Numbered from the stretch's first letter, positions 24,220 through 33,284 are shown. The stretch: DNA of 64,000 nt from Amycolatopsis decaplanina DSM 44594 (GCF_000342005.1 NZ_AOHO01000074.1:62001-126000), one strand, 5' to 3'. The notes: a model not told the origin generated them from the sequence alone. A program made the numbers and translations.

Positions 24220-25437
24220 TCACGTCGCCCGGGCCGGTTCTTCGCGGCCTCGGCGGGTCGAAGTCCCCCGGACAATACTCGCCGGTAGCAACCAGGTGAG
24301 TTTCTCCGAGCGGATGACCGCGACTGGACCGATCACGGCCAGCAGCAGGACGTAGCCCGCGACGAACGGCGCGACCCGCGAGTCCAGCCCGGCCGCGGTC
24401 GCCATCGTGGCGAGCACCAGTGAGAACTCGCCGCGGGTGAGCACGGTCAGCCCGATGTTCACCCCGGCCTGGCGATCGAACCCGTGCAGCCGCGCGGCCA
24501 GCGCGCCCGCGCCCAGGTTCAGCACGATCGTCAGCGCCACCGCGACCAGCACCGGCACGACCACCGAGCCGACCGCGTTCGGGTCGATGCTGAGCCCGAA
24601 GATGAAGAAGAACAACGCGCCGAACGCGTCCCGCAGCGGGAGCACCAGCTTGTGGATACGCGGCGCGACCTTCGACCCGCCGAGCATCATGCCGACCATG
24701 AACGCGCCGATGGCGTCGGACACGCCGACCTCTTCGGCGACGGCGGCACCCATGACGGCGACACCGACGAAGCAGACGGTCAGCAGTTCGTCGTCGGCCG
24801 AACCGAACAGCTTCGACACCACGCGACCACCCCAGCGGGCGAGCGCGGCCATCACGATCAGGAACGCGAAGGCCTTGCCGAAGTCCGCGATCGCCGAGCC
24901 GAAACTCCCGGCACCGGACAGCACCGGTTGCAGCAAGGCCAGGTACAGCGCGAGGAACAGGTCCTCGATCACGATGATGCCCATGATCAGCCGGGATTCG
25001 GGGTTGTTCATCCGGCGGGATTCGAGCAGGAGCTTGGTGACGATCGCCGACGACGAGATACCGATCGCACCGGCGATGACCAGCGCTTCCCTGGTCCCCC
25101 AGCCCAGCAGGAAGCCGAAGGCGAGCCCGCCGCCGATATTGAGGATCAGGTAGCTCAGCCCGGACCAGACGAGTTTGCGCCCGCCCTTGGCCAGGTCGTC
25201 GAGCGAGAACTCGAGGCCGAGGTAGAACAGGAGGAAGACGAGACCGAGCCCGGCGAGCACACCGAGTTCGGCCGGATCGTCCACAAGGGACAGCCCGGGA
25301 GTGTTGGGGCCGAAGACGAAACCGGCCAGCATGAACAGGGGGATGGTGGGCAGCCCGATGCGGGCGCCTGCTCTGGCGATGACACCGGCGGCGAGGAACG
25401 CCCCGCCGACGGCCAGCAGGGCATGACCGGAACTCAT
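24220..25437 (-). CDS. CPA2-type cation/proton antiporter
   Basis: 405-aa inner-membrane transporter with about 12 hydrophobic helices, of the KefB/GerN-like monovalent cation:proton antiporter-2 family. Signatures: LPTIPLFMLAGFVFGPNTPG, GISSSAIVTKLL, GIIVIEDLFLALYLALLQP (conserved acidic pair region) and GVNIGLTVLTRGEFSLVLA. No TrkA-N domain follows, and the tail after VIRSEKL is short and basic. Start ATG with GGAGGT upstream. Probably co-transcribed with the small membrane protein before it. Ion (K+ or Na+) unknown. Confidence 0.85.
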   Translation of the reverse strand: MSSGHALLAVGGAFLAAGVIARAGARIGLPTIPLFMLAGFVFGPNTPGLSLVDDPAELGVLAGLGLVFLLFYLGLEFSLDDLAKGGRKLVWSGLSYLILNIGGGLAFGFLLGWGTREALVIAGAIGISSSAIVTKLLLESRRMNNPESRLIMGIIVIEDLFLALYLALLQPVLSGAGSFGSAIADFGKAFAFLIVMAALARWGGRVVSKLFGSADDELLTVCFVGVAVMGAAVAEEVGVSDAIGAFMVGMMLGGSKVAPRIHKLVLPLRDAFGALFFFIFGLSIDPNAVGSVVVPVLVAVALTIVLNLGAGALAARLHGFDRQAGVNIGLTVLTRGEFSLVLATMATAAGLDSRVAPFVAGYVLLLAVIGPVAVIRSEKLTWLLPASIVRGTSTRRGREEPARAT

Positions 25438-25477
25438 GGAGACCTCCGATGGTGGCTGATGCGGGATGAGGACCGGC

Positions 25478-25789
25478 TCAGCGCGGAGGCGCCCGCGCGG
25501 GCGCCTGGGGCACCGCACGGGTGACGACGACGGATTCGCCCTGCTCAGGGACGTGGCCGGCGTCGGGGAGGTCGACGGTCTCCGCTTCGGCGGGAACGTC
25601 GGCGAGGGGAACGGCTTGCCCGCCATGGAAGGCGGGCAGCGGATGGGTCGCGAAGACGGCTACAGGGTCTTCCTTCGCGGCTCGGCCGTGCCCGTGGGGA
25701 ACGGTCGGCGTGACGAAGGCGAAGACAAGCAAGATCAGGAGGAAGAAGACGGAACGGTGCCGTGAGGCGGGGGCACGGTTCGTCGTCAT
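25478..25789 (-). CDS. Small membrane-anchored or secreted hypothetical protein
   Basis: 103 aa, not recognised. One hydrophobic segment (VFFLLILLVFAFVTPTV, about 14-30) after a basic start. The rest is an outward-type His/Pro/Ala-rich soluble tail with HPLPAFHGG and PVPL-like runs. GC at third positions is high, consistent with a real gene. It ends 40 bases before the antiporter start on the same strand, so it may be an accessory subunit of that transporter (inference). Ribosome site weak (GGGCAG). Confidence 0.55.
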   Translation of the reverse strand: MTTNRAPASRHRSVFFLLILLVFAFVTPTVPHGHGRAAKEDPVAVFATHPLPAFHGGQAVPLADVPAEAETVDLPDAGHVPEQGESVVVTRAVPQAPARAPPR

Positions 25790-25880
25790 CTGCCCACGAC
25801 TTTACCATTCCTTTATAGACATATCGACGAGGGATCCGTCACGACTCGCGCCACCTGGGCACGTCGATCACGATGTCCAT

Positions 25881-27347
25881 TTAGGACAGTTTGGCGGCGA
25901 CGGACTCCTCGTCTTCGGGCGGACCGCCGATGGCCGCGTACGTCTCGGGATCCCGCGTCCGCAACACTTCCGCGCGCAGGAAGCCCACCAGCGCGGCGAC
26001 GAGCACGAGACCGGGAAGCCCCCAGCGCAACAGGAACGTCCCGGCCGGGCCGAGCAGCAGATCGAAGTTGAGCAGGATCAGCGCGAGGACGACCGACAGG
26101 GCGAGCATCGCCAGTCCTGGCGCGATCCAGCGGCGCCAAGCGTTTTCGGCGTGGCGGCGCCGTTTGAAAAAGCCGATCACCGACAGCGAGACGGCGATCA
26201 TGATCACCACGACACCGGTGGACGCCGTCGTGCCGAGCCAGGTGAACAGTTCGGTCACCGGGTCGCGGCCCGCGATCGCGAACAGCGACACGACCACCAG
26301 CGCGAGCGCGGTCTGCGTGAGCGAACCGGCCACCGGCGCGCCGGTGCGTTTGCTGACCTTGGCCAGTGCGCGCGGCAGCAGCCCTTCCCTGCCCAGCGCG
26401 AAGAAGTACCGCGCGACGGCGTTGTGGAAACTCAGCAGCGCCGCGCACTGACCGGTCACGAACAGCGTGTACGCGACGTCGGAGAACGTCTCGCCGAGAT
26501 GCCGGCCCGCCAGGTTGAACAGCAGATCCGGTCCCTGCGCGGCCGCGGTGGTGACGATGACGTCCGGTCCGGCGCCCACGGCCAGCGCGAGCGACGAGAC
26601 GACGTAGAGCACCGCAGTGAGCCCGATCGCGGCGAAGGTCGCCCGGCCGACCGTGCGGCTGGGTTCCCGCGTCTCCTCGCCGTAGGTCGCCGCGCCCTCG
26701 AAGCCGATGAACGCGGCGGCGGAGAACGCGAACACCGCGCCCACGCCGGTGGTGAACAGGCTCGACGGCTCCAGCGGAACCCAGGAAACAGCGCCACCGG
26801 CCGGATTCGCGAACAACGCGATGTCGACGATCGCGACGACCGCCACCTCGAGGCACAGTGCCACCCCGAGCACCTTGGCGTTCAGATCGACCCGCAGGAC
26901 ACCGAGCGCGCCCACGATCAGCACCATCACCAGCGCGCACAGCCACCACGGCGGCGGGGATGCGGTGAGCGTGCCCAGCCAGGTCGACACCGACCAGCCG
27001 AACAGGCCGTAGATGCTGATCTGGATGGCGTTGTAGGAGGCCAGCGCGACGAACGCGATCCCGGCGCCGGTGGATTTGCCGACCCCGTTGGCGACGTAGG
27101 GGTAGAACGCGCCCGCGTTGGTGATGTAGCGGCTCATCGCCGCGTACCCGACCGCGAACAGGCCCAGTATCGGGGCGAGCAGAAGAAACGACAGCGGTAC
27201 CCCGACGCTGCCGGTGACCGCGTAGTTCGTCGGGACCCCGCCCGCGATGGCGAAGAGCGGACCCGCCGCGGCCACCACGAAGAAGACGATCTGGGCGGCT
27301 CCGAGCCGCCGATGACCGAGACCGCGCCTCGGCCTTTGCATACCCAT
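25881..27347 (-). CDS. APC-family amino acid permease
   Basis: 488-aa integral membrane transporter with about 12 helices, of the amino acid-polyamine-organocation superfamily. Seen: FFVVAAAGPLFAIAGGVPTNYAVTG in helix 1, the helix 6 consensus FIGFEGAATYGEETREPSRTVGRA, and SFHNAVARYFFALGREGLLP in the helix 8 loop. Substrate unknown. ATG at MGMQRP chosen, with a G-rich ribosome site; a start 24 codons earlier is possible. A small TGTCC-ATTTA-GGACA hairpin covers the stop codon. Confidence 0.85.
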   Translation of the reverse strand: MGMQRPRRGLGHRRLGAAQIVFFVVAAAGPLFAIAGGVPTNYAVTGSVGVPLSFLLLAPILGLFAVGYAAMSRYITNAGAFYPYVANGVGKSTGAGIAFVALASYNAIQISIYGLFGWSVSTWLGTLTASPPPWWLCALVMVLIVGALGVLRVDLNAKVLGVALCLEVAVVAIVDIALFANPAGGAVSWVPLEPSSLFTTGVGAVFAFSAAAFIGFEGAATYGEETREPSRTVGRATFAAIGLTAVLYVVSSLALAVGAGPDVIVTTAAAQGPDLLFNLAGRHLGETFSDVAYTLFVTGQCAALLSFHNAVARYFFALGREGLLPRALAKVSKRTGAPVAGSLTQTALALVVVSLFAIAGRDPVTELFTWLGTTASTGVVVIMIAVSLSVIGFFKRRRHAENAWRRWIAPGLAMLALSVVLALILLNFDLLLGPAGTFLLRWGLPGLVLVAALVGFLRAEVLRTRDPETYAAIGGPPEDEESVAAKLS

Positions 27348-27549
27348 GAACCCGTCCCCCCGGACGTCGGTTTGGCGGCGAACGTGTTCGGCGCGCGTTC
27401 TTGATCTTGCGAGAGCCATCCCACCCTAGGGCCGGGCACCCCGGCGAGATACGTCCGTTCAGGCTAAAAACGGACCTAGGGTCGCAGCGGTACGCGTGCT
27501 ACCGCTACTTTGGCCGTCCCGCACTACAACGCCGGGGGGCGTGCCATTC

Positions 27550-28191
27550 ATGCGTCGGCTGACCTTGGTCGATTCCCTGTTCTTCCTCGCCCACGACGAG
27601 TTCACCGGAAAACCCGCGCTGCGCCGCACGGGACTCGGCATCGGAATGGCCGGTTCCGCGCTCTGCGATCTCCTCCTCGCCGAGCGGATCACCGTGGAAC
27701 GCAAGCGAATCCGGCCACTGTCCCGGCGCGGCCTCGCCCATCCCCCGCTGGACGAGGTGTTCTCGGAAATCCTCGGCGAACGCGAGCGGCACACCGTCCG
27801 GGAATGGGTCGGCCATCTCCGCCAGGATCTCGGGGAAACGGTCGCGGACAATCTGCTCGCCGCGGGAGTGATCGACCGTGAGACAGACCGGGTGCCCATG
27901 CGGAAGAATCACCGGTACCCGCCGCGGGATCTGCTGATGTCGACTGCCGCGCGCAGCAAGGTGAGGACGGCCGTCCTCGGCACCGAACAGCCCGATCCGC
28001 ATTCGGTGTGCCTGGCCCTGCTGGCCTGGACCATCGGTCTCGACGACTTCTGCGAACCGGAACTCGACCGCGCCGGCCTGCGGGCCTGGGCGGAGTCCAC
28101 CCACCGGGATCTCCCGAAGGCGCTCGCCGAACTGATCTCGGGGGTGGACGCGGTGAGCGCCGCCGTCGTCTACACCGGCGACAGGCGATGA
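27550..28191 (+). CDS. GPP34 (GOLPH3-like) family protein
   Basis: 213-aa all-alpha protein of the GPP34/GOLPH3 fold common in actinomycetes. LVDSLFFLAHDEFTGKPAL at the N-terminus and LGIGMAGSALCDLLLAERI after it are diagnostic. The eukaryotic relative binds phosphoinositide at the Golgi; the bacterial role is unknown and probably membrane-lipid related. ATG at MRRLTL with GGGGGGCG upstream. Followed after 19 bases by a reductase-like gene in the same direction. The divergent gap contains GTCCGTT / AACGGAC arms at 27453-27475, a possible operator. Confidence 0.82.
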   Translation: MRRLTLVDSLFFLAHDEFTGKPALRRTGLGIGMAGSALCDLLLAERITVERKRIRPLSRRGLAHPPLDEVFSEILGERERHTVREWVGHLRQDLGETVADNLLAAGVIDRETDRVPMRKNHRYPPRDLLMSTAARSKVRTAVLGTEQPDPHSVCLALLAWTIGLDDFCEPELDRAGLRAWAESTHRDLPKALAELISGVDAVSAAVVYTGDRR

Positions 28192-28210
28192 CCGGCGGTA
28201 GCCTGACGCC

Positions 28211-29392
28211 ATGCCCACCGACCGTGACCACGACGTCGTGCTGTTCGGCGCCACCGGATTCACCGGTGGCCTGACGGCGGAGTATCTCGCCCGAACCGCA
28301 CCGCCCGGTCTGCGCCTCGCCTTGGCCGGACGCGACCCCGTCAAGCTGGAAGCCTTGCGGGAAAAGCTTTTCTCGATCAACCCGGAGTTCTCCGGACTAC
28401 CGCTGTTGCGAGCCGACGTCTCCGATGCGGACTCGCTGCGGAAGGTCGCGGAGTCCGCGAAGGTCGTCGCCACCACGGTCGGCCCGTATGTCCACTACGG
28501 AGAGCCGCTGGTCGCCGCGTGCGCCGAGGCCGGGACCGACTACGCCGACCTGTGCGGCGAGCCCGAGTTCGTCGACAGGATGTACCTCGCCCACCACGCC
28601 CGCGCCGCCGGGACCGGAGCCCGGCTGGTGCACGCGTGCGGTTTCGATTCGATCCCGCACGACCTCGGCGCCCTCTTCACGGTTTCCCAGCTGCCGCAAG
28701 GTAAACCGATCCGGATCGACGGATACGTGCGCGCGGGCGCAGTGCCGTCCGGCGGCACTTTCCTTTCAGCGCTGACAGCGTTTTCCCGGCTGCCGTCGAG
28801 TTTCCGCGCCGCGCGCGACCGCGCGGCGGCCGAACCGCGGCCGGAAGACCGTCGTGCGCGCGCCCCGCTGGGCACGCCGCACCGCAACCCCGATGGTTTC
28901 TGGGCGGTGCCGCTGCCGACCATCGACCCGATGATCGTCGAACGTTCCGCCGCCGCCCTCCCGGCGTACGGACCCGACTTCACGTACCGGCATTTCGCGG
29001 CCGTGAAACGGCTTCCGGTGGTGGCCGCCGGTGCCGCCGGGATGGGTCTCGTCTTCGCCGCCGCCCAGCTCCCGCCCGCGCGGCGGGCGCTGTCGAAGCT
29101 GCTGAAACCCGGCGGTGGACCGGACGAGCAGCGGCGGGCACGGTCGTGGTTCTCCGTGCGATTCCACGCCGAGAGCGGCGGTGAACGTGTCGTGACCGAG
29201 GTGTCCGGCGGCGACCCGGGTTACGGCGAGACGGCGAAGATGCTCGGCGAGTCCGCCCTGTGCCTGGCGCTGGACGACCTGCCCGCGACGGCCGGGCAGG
29301 TCACCACGGCGACCGCGATGGGGCAGGCGCTGATCGACAGGCTGAGCGACGCCGGCCTGCGCTTCGCGACACTGCCTCACCGCGCCGGCTGA
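28211..29392 (+). CDS. Saccharopine dehydrogenase-like / trans-acting enoyl reductase-like protein
   Basis: 393-aa Rossmann protein: VVLFGATGFTGGLTAEYLA binds NADP(H), and VGPYVHYGEPLVAACAEAGTDYADLCGE is the conserved second block, as in the mycobacterial trans-acting enoyl reductase family used in phthiocerol-lipid synthesis. A hydrophobic segment near 270 (VVAAGAAGMGLVFAAAQL) suggests membrane association. Substrate unknown here; no polyketide synthase is nearby. Likely co-transcribed with the GPP34 gene. Confidence 0.8.
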   Translation: MPTDRDHDVVLFGATGFTGGLTAEYLARTAPPGLRLALAGRDPVKLEALREKLFSINPEFSGLPLLRADVSDADSLRKVAESAKVVATTVGPYVHYGEPLVAACAEAGTDYADLCGEPEFVDRMYLAHHARAAGTGARLVHACGFDSIPHDLGALFTVSQLPQGKPIRIDGYVRAGAVPSGGTFLSALTAFSRLPSSFRAARDRAAAEPRPEDRRARAPLGTPHRNPDGFWAVPLPTIDPMIVERSAAALPAYGPDFTYRHFAAVKRLPVVAAGAAGMGLVFAAAQLPPARRALSKLLKPGGGPDEQRRARSWFSVRFHAESGGERVVTEVSGGDPGYGETAKMLGESALCLALDDLPATAGQVTTATAMGQALIDRLSDAGLRFATLPHRAG

Positions 29393-29394
29393 GA

Positions 29395-29784
29395 TCAGCC
29401 GCCGGCACGCTCGGTGTAGAGCGTGACCTGCGGGTTGGCCGCGTAGAGCCCGTACAAGGTGAAGTCCTTGGACTGGCCTTCCGGGCAGGCCTTCGGGCTG
29501 TAGGAGGTCCGGTTTTCACTGGGCCAGTACACCTTGATCCGAGCGCACCTGTTGTCGGCGCTCGTGTCGACCACCCGGCCGGAGACCGTCACGGTGTTGC
29601 CGCCGCACCTGACGGTGAACTCGGCCCAGCCGCCCGCGACCGACGGATAGTACGGCGCGTTCCGGCACTCCTGCTGGATCGAGATCTCTCCGCTGGTCGC
29701 CGCGGTGGCGGGCGTGGCCGCGAACAGCGACCCGAACGCCATCACCGCACCCGTGGCGGCGAGGCCGAATTTTCCGATGTTCAT
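29395..29784 (-). CDS. Small secreted protein of unknown function
   Basis: 129 aa. Signal peptide about 1-29 (MNIGKFGLAATGAVMAFGS, cleavage near ATA). The mature part has four cysteines (QQECRNAP, VRCGGN, NRCARI, KACPEG), so probably two disulfides, and a short beta-sandwich-like sequence. ATG at MNIGKF chosen because GAGGGG is correctly spaced 6 bases upstream; the ATG two codons earlier is too close to it. Stop is 2 bases from the convergent reductase stop. No family recognised. Confidence 0.7.
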   Translation of the reverse strand: MNIGKFGLAATGAVMAFGSLFAATPATAATSGEISIQQECRNAPYYPSVAGGWAEFTVRCGGNTVTVSGRVVDTSADNRCARIKVYWPSENRTSYSPKACPEGQSKDFTLYGLYAANPQVTLYTERAGG

Positions 29785-30400
29785 CTTCATCCCCTCAGTA
29801 GTGGACCTGGCTCCACGAACCGTGCCAGGCACACTGGGCCGCCCAGCGCAGTTTTAGTTAGAGGTAAGGCAAAGGTGGCTGCGAAAGCCTCTTTCGCAAC
29901 GTCGTGTAGGCAGGGGTGGACGGTCGGTCCAGGTGGTCGGCGAGGGAAGGCCCCCTTCCCTCGGCTGAGCCGAGGAAACTCGACCTTCACGTACTTCATT
30001 CAGGCGACCTGAGCGGTGGGGCTGGTGCGGGTGGGCGGTGTGTCGGCCGCCGGGTTTGAGTGGCACAGCCTTGATCAACGGAGGATTGAGGACGTTGAGT
30101 GTCCCGGATCCTCCGTTGATCATGGTCCGCGACGGGGGTCACGTCGCGTCTATGAAGGAATCGGGACGTTGAGTGTCCTGATTCCTTCATAGACGATCCC
30201 GACCCCGCTGGGATCGTCGCCCTTGTGCAGGTCAGCAGCAGGTAGGCAAATACCGGTCCGTTCTAACCGTCCTTACCACTCACGAGCCTCGCCATCAGGA
30301 CTTAGCCACCTTTGCCTTACCCCTCAATAGTTCCGGCTGAAACATCGCCAAACCGCGCCTCTCGTGCGCTAATTCCTCCGGGGACTGGGGAGGAGAAGCT
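29785..30400. repeat. 616-bp gene-free patch built of repeats
   Basis: No credible gene. Contents: 29861-29941, a composite repeat (GAGGTAAGGCAAAGGTGGCT, then GCGAAAG/CTTTCGC hairpin, then a 19-mer ending CAGGTGGTCGG at 29922-29940) with a diverged copy at 32089-32217. 30072-30122: hairpin with TGATCAACGGAGGAT arms. 30148-30194: hairpin with GTCTATGAAGGAATC arms. Both share the core GGAC-GTTGAGT-GTCC. 30265-30286: right half of the GTGAGTGG palindrome. 30304-30325: inverted copy of the TAAGGCAAAGG block. Confidence 0.75.
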
Positions 30401-31072
30401 GTGCTGCGCGTGCATGTTTCCGGGGAGGACCTTGGCAGGGTCAGGGTCGCGAAGAAGCCGGATCCGATGTGGGAGACGACGTTGAGCCTGCGTCGGCTGC
30501 AGCGTGGGGACGGTGGCCTGCCGGTCCGGAAGTGGCGCGGCACCGTCCGTAGCCGGTTTCCGAAGGCGGCCGGGCCGTTGCTGACGCTGGTCCCACCCAG
30601 CGGGTACTTCCCGATTTCCTCGCGCCCTCGGGCGAAGACCTCGAAGAGCAACTTGAACTGGTGAGCGGCACCAAGCGCTGTGCCCTGCGACGGGATCTGG
30701 CGAGACAGGCGTGGATTCTGCTCACCAACGGCGTCGAAGGGTTGTTGAGCGCCGGTACTCGAGGTCGACCACCCGGTGCGCCACGACCTCCACCTCGGCG
30801 GGCGGCGGCTGCCGCTCATCCCGTCGTTCTTCTGCTGGCGGACCGGGGATGACCCTGATCGAGAACGACCAGGTGCCGGTGCTCGTCCATCCCATCGAGC
30901 AGCAACTTCCCGAGGCCGTGCCCCACGACCACGGCTCCGCCTTGTCGGCGCTGATGAGGCACCCCCGTGCCGCCGTACTGGAGCGGGTCTCGTGATCAGC
31001 CTGCGCCAGGGCAACACGGTGCGGCACCACCTCACGCCGCTGGCATCGGCCTTGCTGCGCAGGAATCTTTAA
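30401..31072 (+). pseudogene. Degenerate ArsR-like regulator gene
   Basis: Remains of a roughly 330-aa actinomycete ArsR-type regulator, recognisable in pieces across frames. MLRVHVSGEDLGRVRVA (GTG start with GGAGGAG, now ending at 30664); a frame change near 30609 into DFLAPSGEDLEEQLELVSG and LTNGVEGLLSAG; a change near 30757 into VLEVDHPVRHDLHLGG and LPLIPSFFCWRTG; a change near 30845 into PVLVHPIEQQLPEAV and HPRAAVLERV; then the tail NTVRHHLTPLASALLRRNL. The winged helix expected between the last two pieces is gone. At least three frameshifts plus a deletion; not functional. Family assignment from recalled sequence style. Confidence 0.75.
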
Positions 31073-31178
31073 CCGCCTCTCCCCCTTGCCGGAAACTGTC
31101 ACCCGTGGTTATCGTGTGCGCACGCCGCAGCAACACCTGACAGAAGATGACAATTCTCTGTGGAAAGGGACACCTTTC

Positions 31179-32030
31179 ATGAGTGACATCCTGCGGCCCG
31201 CGATGCGCCGCGCTCTCGGCGCTATCTCCGTTCTCGCTCTCGCCGTTTCCGGCCCGGTCGCGATCTCCTCACTCGCGTCCGCCGAACCTGCCCCGGCGTC
31301 GGCGTCGATCTTCGGTTCCGGTGGCGATCTCGCCTCGCCGGAGAAGAAGGAGATCGCGATGCAGATCGTCTCCAGCGCGGAAAACTCCTCCCTGGACTGG
31401 AAAGCGCAGTACTCCTACATCGAGGACATCAACGATGGACGCGGGTACACCGCCGGCATCATCGGGTTCTGCTCCGGCACCGGCGACATGCTGGAACTCG
31501 TCGAGCGCTATACGAACTCGGTCCCGGACAACCCGCTCGCGGAATACCTCCCGGCGTTGCGCGAGGTCGACGGCAGCGATTCGCACGAAGGCCTCGGCAG
31601 CGGTTTCGAAAACGCGTGGCGGGAGGCCGCCGCTCGTCAGGACTTCCAGGCGGCGCAGAACAGCGAACGCGACCGCGTCTATTTCGACCCGGCGGTGAAC
31701 CAGGCCAAATCGGACGGTCTGGGCGCACTGGGACAATTCATCTACTACGACGCCATCGTGATGCACGGCCCGGGCACCAGCCAGGACAGCTTCGGCGGCA
31801 TCCGTTCGGCCGCGATCCAGCAGGCCGAGCCGCCGTCCCAGGGTGGTGACGAGACGGCGTACCTCAAGGCGTTCCTCGACGCGCGGCGCGTGGTCATGAA
31901 GCAGGAAGAGGCGCACGCGGACACCTCGCGGATCGACACCGCCCAGCTGGTGTGGCTCAACGACGGCAACCTCGACCTGCACACCCCGCTGCAGTGGGCG
32001 GTGTACGGGGACTCGTACGAGATCTCCTAG
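31179..32030 (+). CDS. Secreted GH46 chitosanase
   Basis: 283-aa extracellular endo-chitosanase. Signal peptide about 1-36 with a twin-arginine-like RR and cleavage near ASA. Catalytic residues by homology to Streptomyces N174 chitosanase: Glu in IVSSAENSSLDW (general acid) and Asp in EDINDGRGYTAGIIGF (general base). YFDPAVNQAKSDGLGALGQFIYYDAIVMHGPG is also a family block. ATG chosen, with AAGGGA 8 bases upstream. Intact, although bordered by a wrecked regulator and composite repeats on both sides. Confidence 0.93.
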   Translation: MSDILRPAMRRALGAISVLALAVSGPVAISSLASAEPAPASASIFGSGGDLASPEKKEIAMQIVSSAENSSLDWKAQYSYIEDINDGRGYTAGIIGFCSGTGDMLELVERYTNSVPDNPLAEYLPALREVDGSDSHEGLGSGFENAWREAAARQDFQAAQNSERDRVYFDPAVNQAKSDGLGALGQFIYYDAIVMHGPGTSQDSFGGIRSAAIQQAEPPSQGGDETAYLKAFLDARRVVMKQEEAHADTSRIDTAQLVWLNDGNLDLHTPLQWAVYGDSYEIS

Positions 32031-32280
32031 GGGCACGGCGCGCGGCAAGGCGTTGGGGCGCGTCTCGTGAGCGGTGAGGACAGTTATTGAGGGGTAAGGC
32101 GAACGTGGCGTGGTGTGGGGGCGTGTCGCGAAAGCCACTTTCGCGACGTTGGATGTCCTGAAAGTGGCTTTCGCGACGTGGGCGGTGGCGGGGCGCATGG
32201 TCGGCCCAGGTGGTCGGCCAGTACGTGATGGGGGCTCGTGAGTGGTAAGGACGGTTAGAACCGTCCTCACCACTCACGAG
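32031..32280. repeat. Repeat-filled convergent gap after the chitosanase
   Basis: 32064-32085: orphan left half of a GTGAGTGG palindrome. 32089-32217: second copy of the composite repeat found at 29861-29941, including 32125-32177, a 17-base-arm hairpin (GTCGCGAAAGCCACTTT) with the GAC-GTTGGAT-GTC core. 32235-32280: full GTGAGTGG palindrome, 22-base arms, one mismatch, whose right arm contains the stop codon of the convergent PHP gene. Confidence 0.8.
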
Positions 32281-33266
32281 GCCAGCAGGTCCTCGGCGGT
32301 CCGCGTGTTGATCACCCGGTCCGGCTCGATGCCCAGCTCGGTGGCCCGCGCACAGCCGAAGACCAGCCAGTCCAGCTGCCCCGGCGCGTGTGCGTCGCTG
32401 TCGATCGCGAAGTCGCAGCCCAGGTCCACGGCCAGGTTCAGCAACCGCGTCGGCGGATCCCGGCGTTCGGGACGCGAGTTGATCTCGACGGCGACCCCGT
32501 TGTCCCGGCACGCGGTGAACACCGCCTCCGCGTCGAACTCCGACTCGGGCCGCTTCCCTCGCGCTCCCATCACCAGCCGGCCGGTGCAGTGCCCCAGCAC
32601 GCGGACCCGCGGATGCCGCACCGCGGCGATCATCCGCGGCGTCATCTCCTTCGCGGGCATCCGCAGTTTCGAGTGCACGCTCGCGACGACGAAGTCCAGC
32701 CGCTCCAGCAGTTCTTCCTCTTGATCGAGCGTGCCGTCGAGGTGGATGTCGACCTCGATGCCGTGCAGGATCCGGAACGGCGCCATGGTCTCGTTCAGTT
32801 CCGCGACGACGTCCATCTGCCGTCGCAGCCGCTCGGGCGAAAGGCCGTTGGCGACGGTCAGGCGCGGCGAGTGGTCGGTCAGCACCATCCATTCGTGGCC
32901 GAGCGCGCGGGCGGCCTCGGCCATCTCCTCGATCGGGCTTCCGCCGTCGGACCAGTCCGAATGGGTGTGGCAGTCGCCGCGCAACGCCGCCCGCATCGGA
33001 CCGCCGTCGGGCAGCTTCGGCTCACCGATCTTCTCGAAGTACGCGGGACGGCGTCCGGCGAGGACGTCTTCGACGACGGCCGCGGTCGCCTTGCCGATGT
33101 TCGGCAACGCGGTCAAGGTGCCCGCCGCGGCACGTTCGCGCAGGTCGTCCGGCTTGACCTTGGCGATCACCGAGGCCGCCTGCCGGAACGCCCGCACCCG
33201 GTAGGTCGGCTCGCCCGCGCGCTCCAGCCGGAACGCGATCTCCCTCAACGCCTGTGCCGGTTCCAT
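32274..33266 (-). CDS. PHP-domain metal hydrolase with helix-hairpin-helix N-terminus
   Basis: 330-aa protein like the C-terminal half of bacterial PolX. N-terminal DNA-polymerase-beta-type 8-kDa/HhH region (YRVRAFRQAASVIAKV, LPNIGKATAAVVEDVL), then a PHP domain with metal motifs DCHTHSDWSDGG (about 97), LTDHSPRL, HGIEVDIHLDG, SVHSKL, GHCTGRL and the late DSDAHAP. No polymerase palm is present. Likely a phosphoesterase or nuclease in DNA repair or nucleotide metabolism. The stop codon falls inside a dispersed palindrome. Confidence 0.83.
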   Translation of the reverse strand: MEPAQALREIAFRLERAGEPTYRVRAFRQAASVIAKVKPDDLRERAAAGTLTALPNIGKATAAVVEDVLAGRRPAYFEKIGEPKLPDGGPMRAALRGDCHTHSDWSDGGSPIEEMAEAARALGHEWMVLTDHSPRLTVANGLSPERLRRQMDVVAELNETMAPFRILHGIEVDIHLDGTLDQEEELLERLDFVVASVHSKLRMPAKEMTPRMIAAVRHPRVRVLGHCTGRLVMGARGKRPESEFDAEAVFTACRDNGVAVEINSRPERRDPPTRLLNLAVDLGCDFAIDSDAHAPGQLDWLVFGCARATELGIEPDRVINTRTAEDLLAS

Positions 33267-33284
33267 GGCTACCTGTCTACCCCG

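Noticed and set aside
30295..31035. 246-codon minus-strand open frame over the ArsR remnant
   Set aside because: Arg/Ser-rich, no ribosome site or motifs. The plus strand shows ordered ArsR-family fragments instead.
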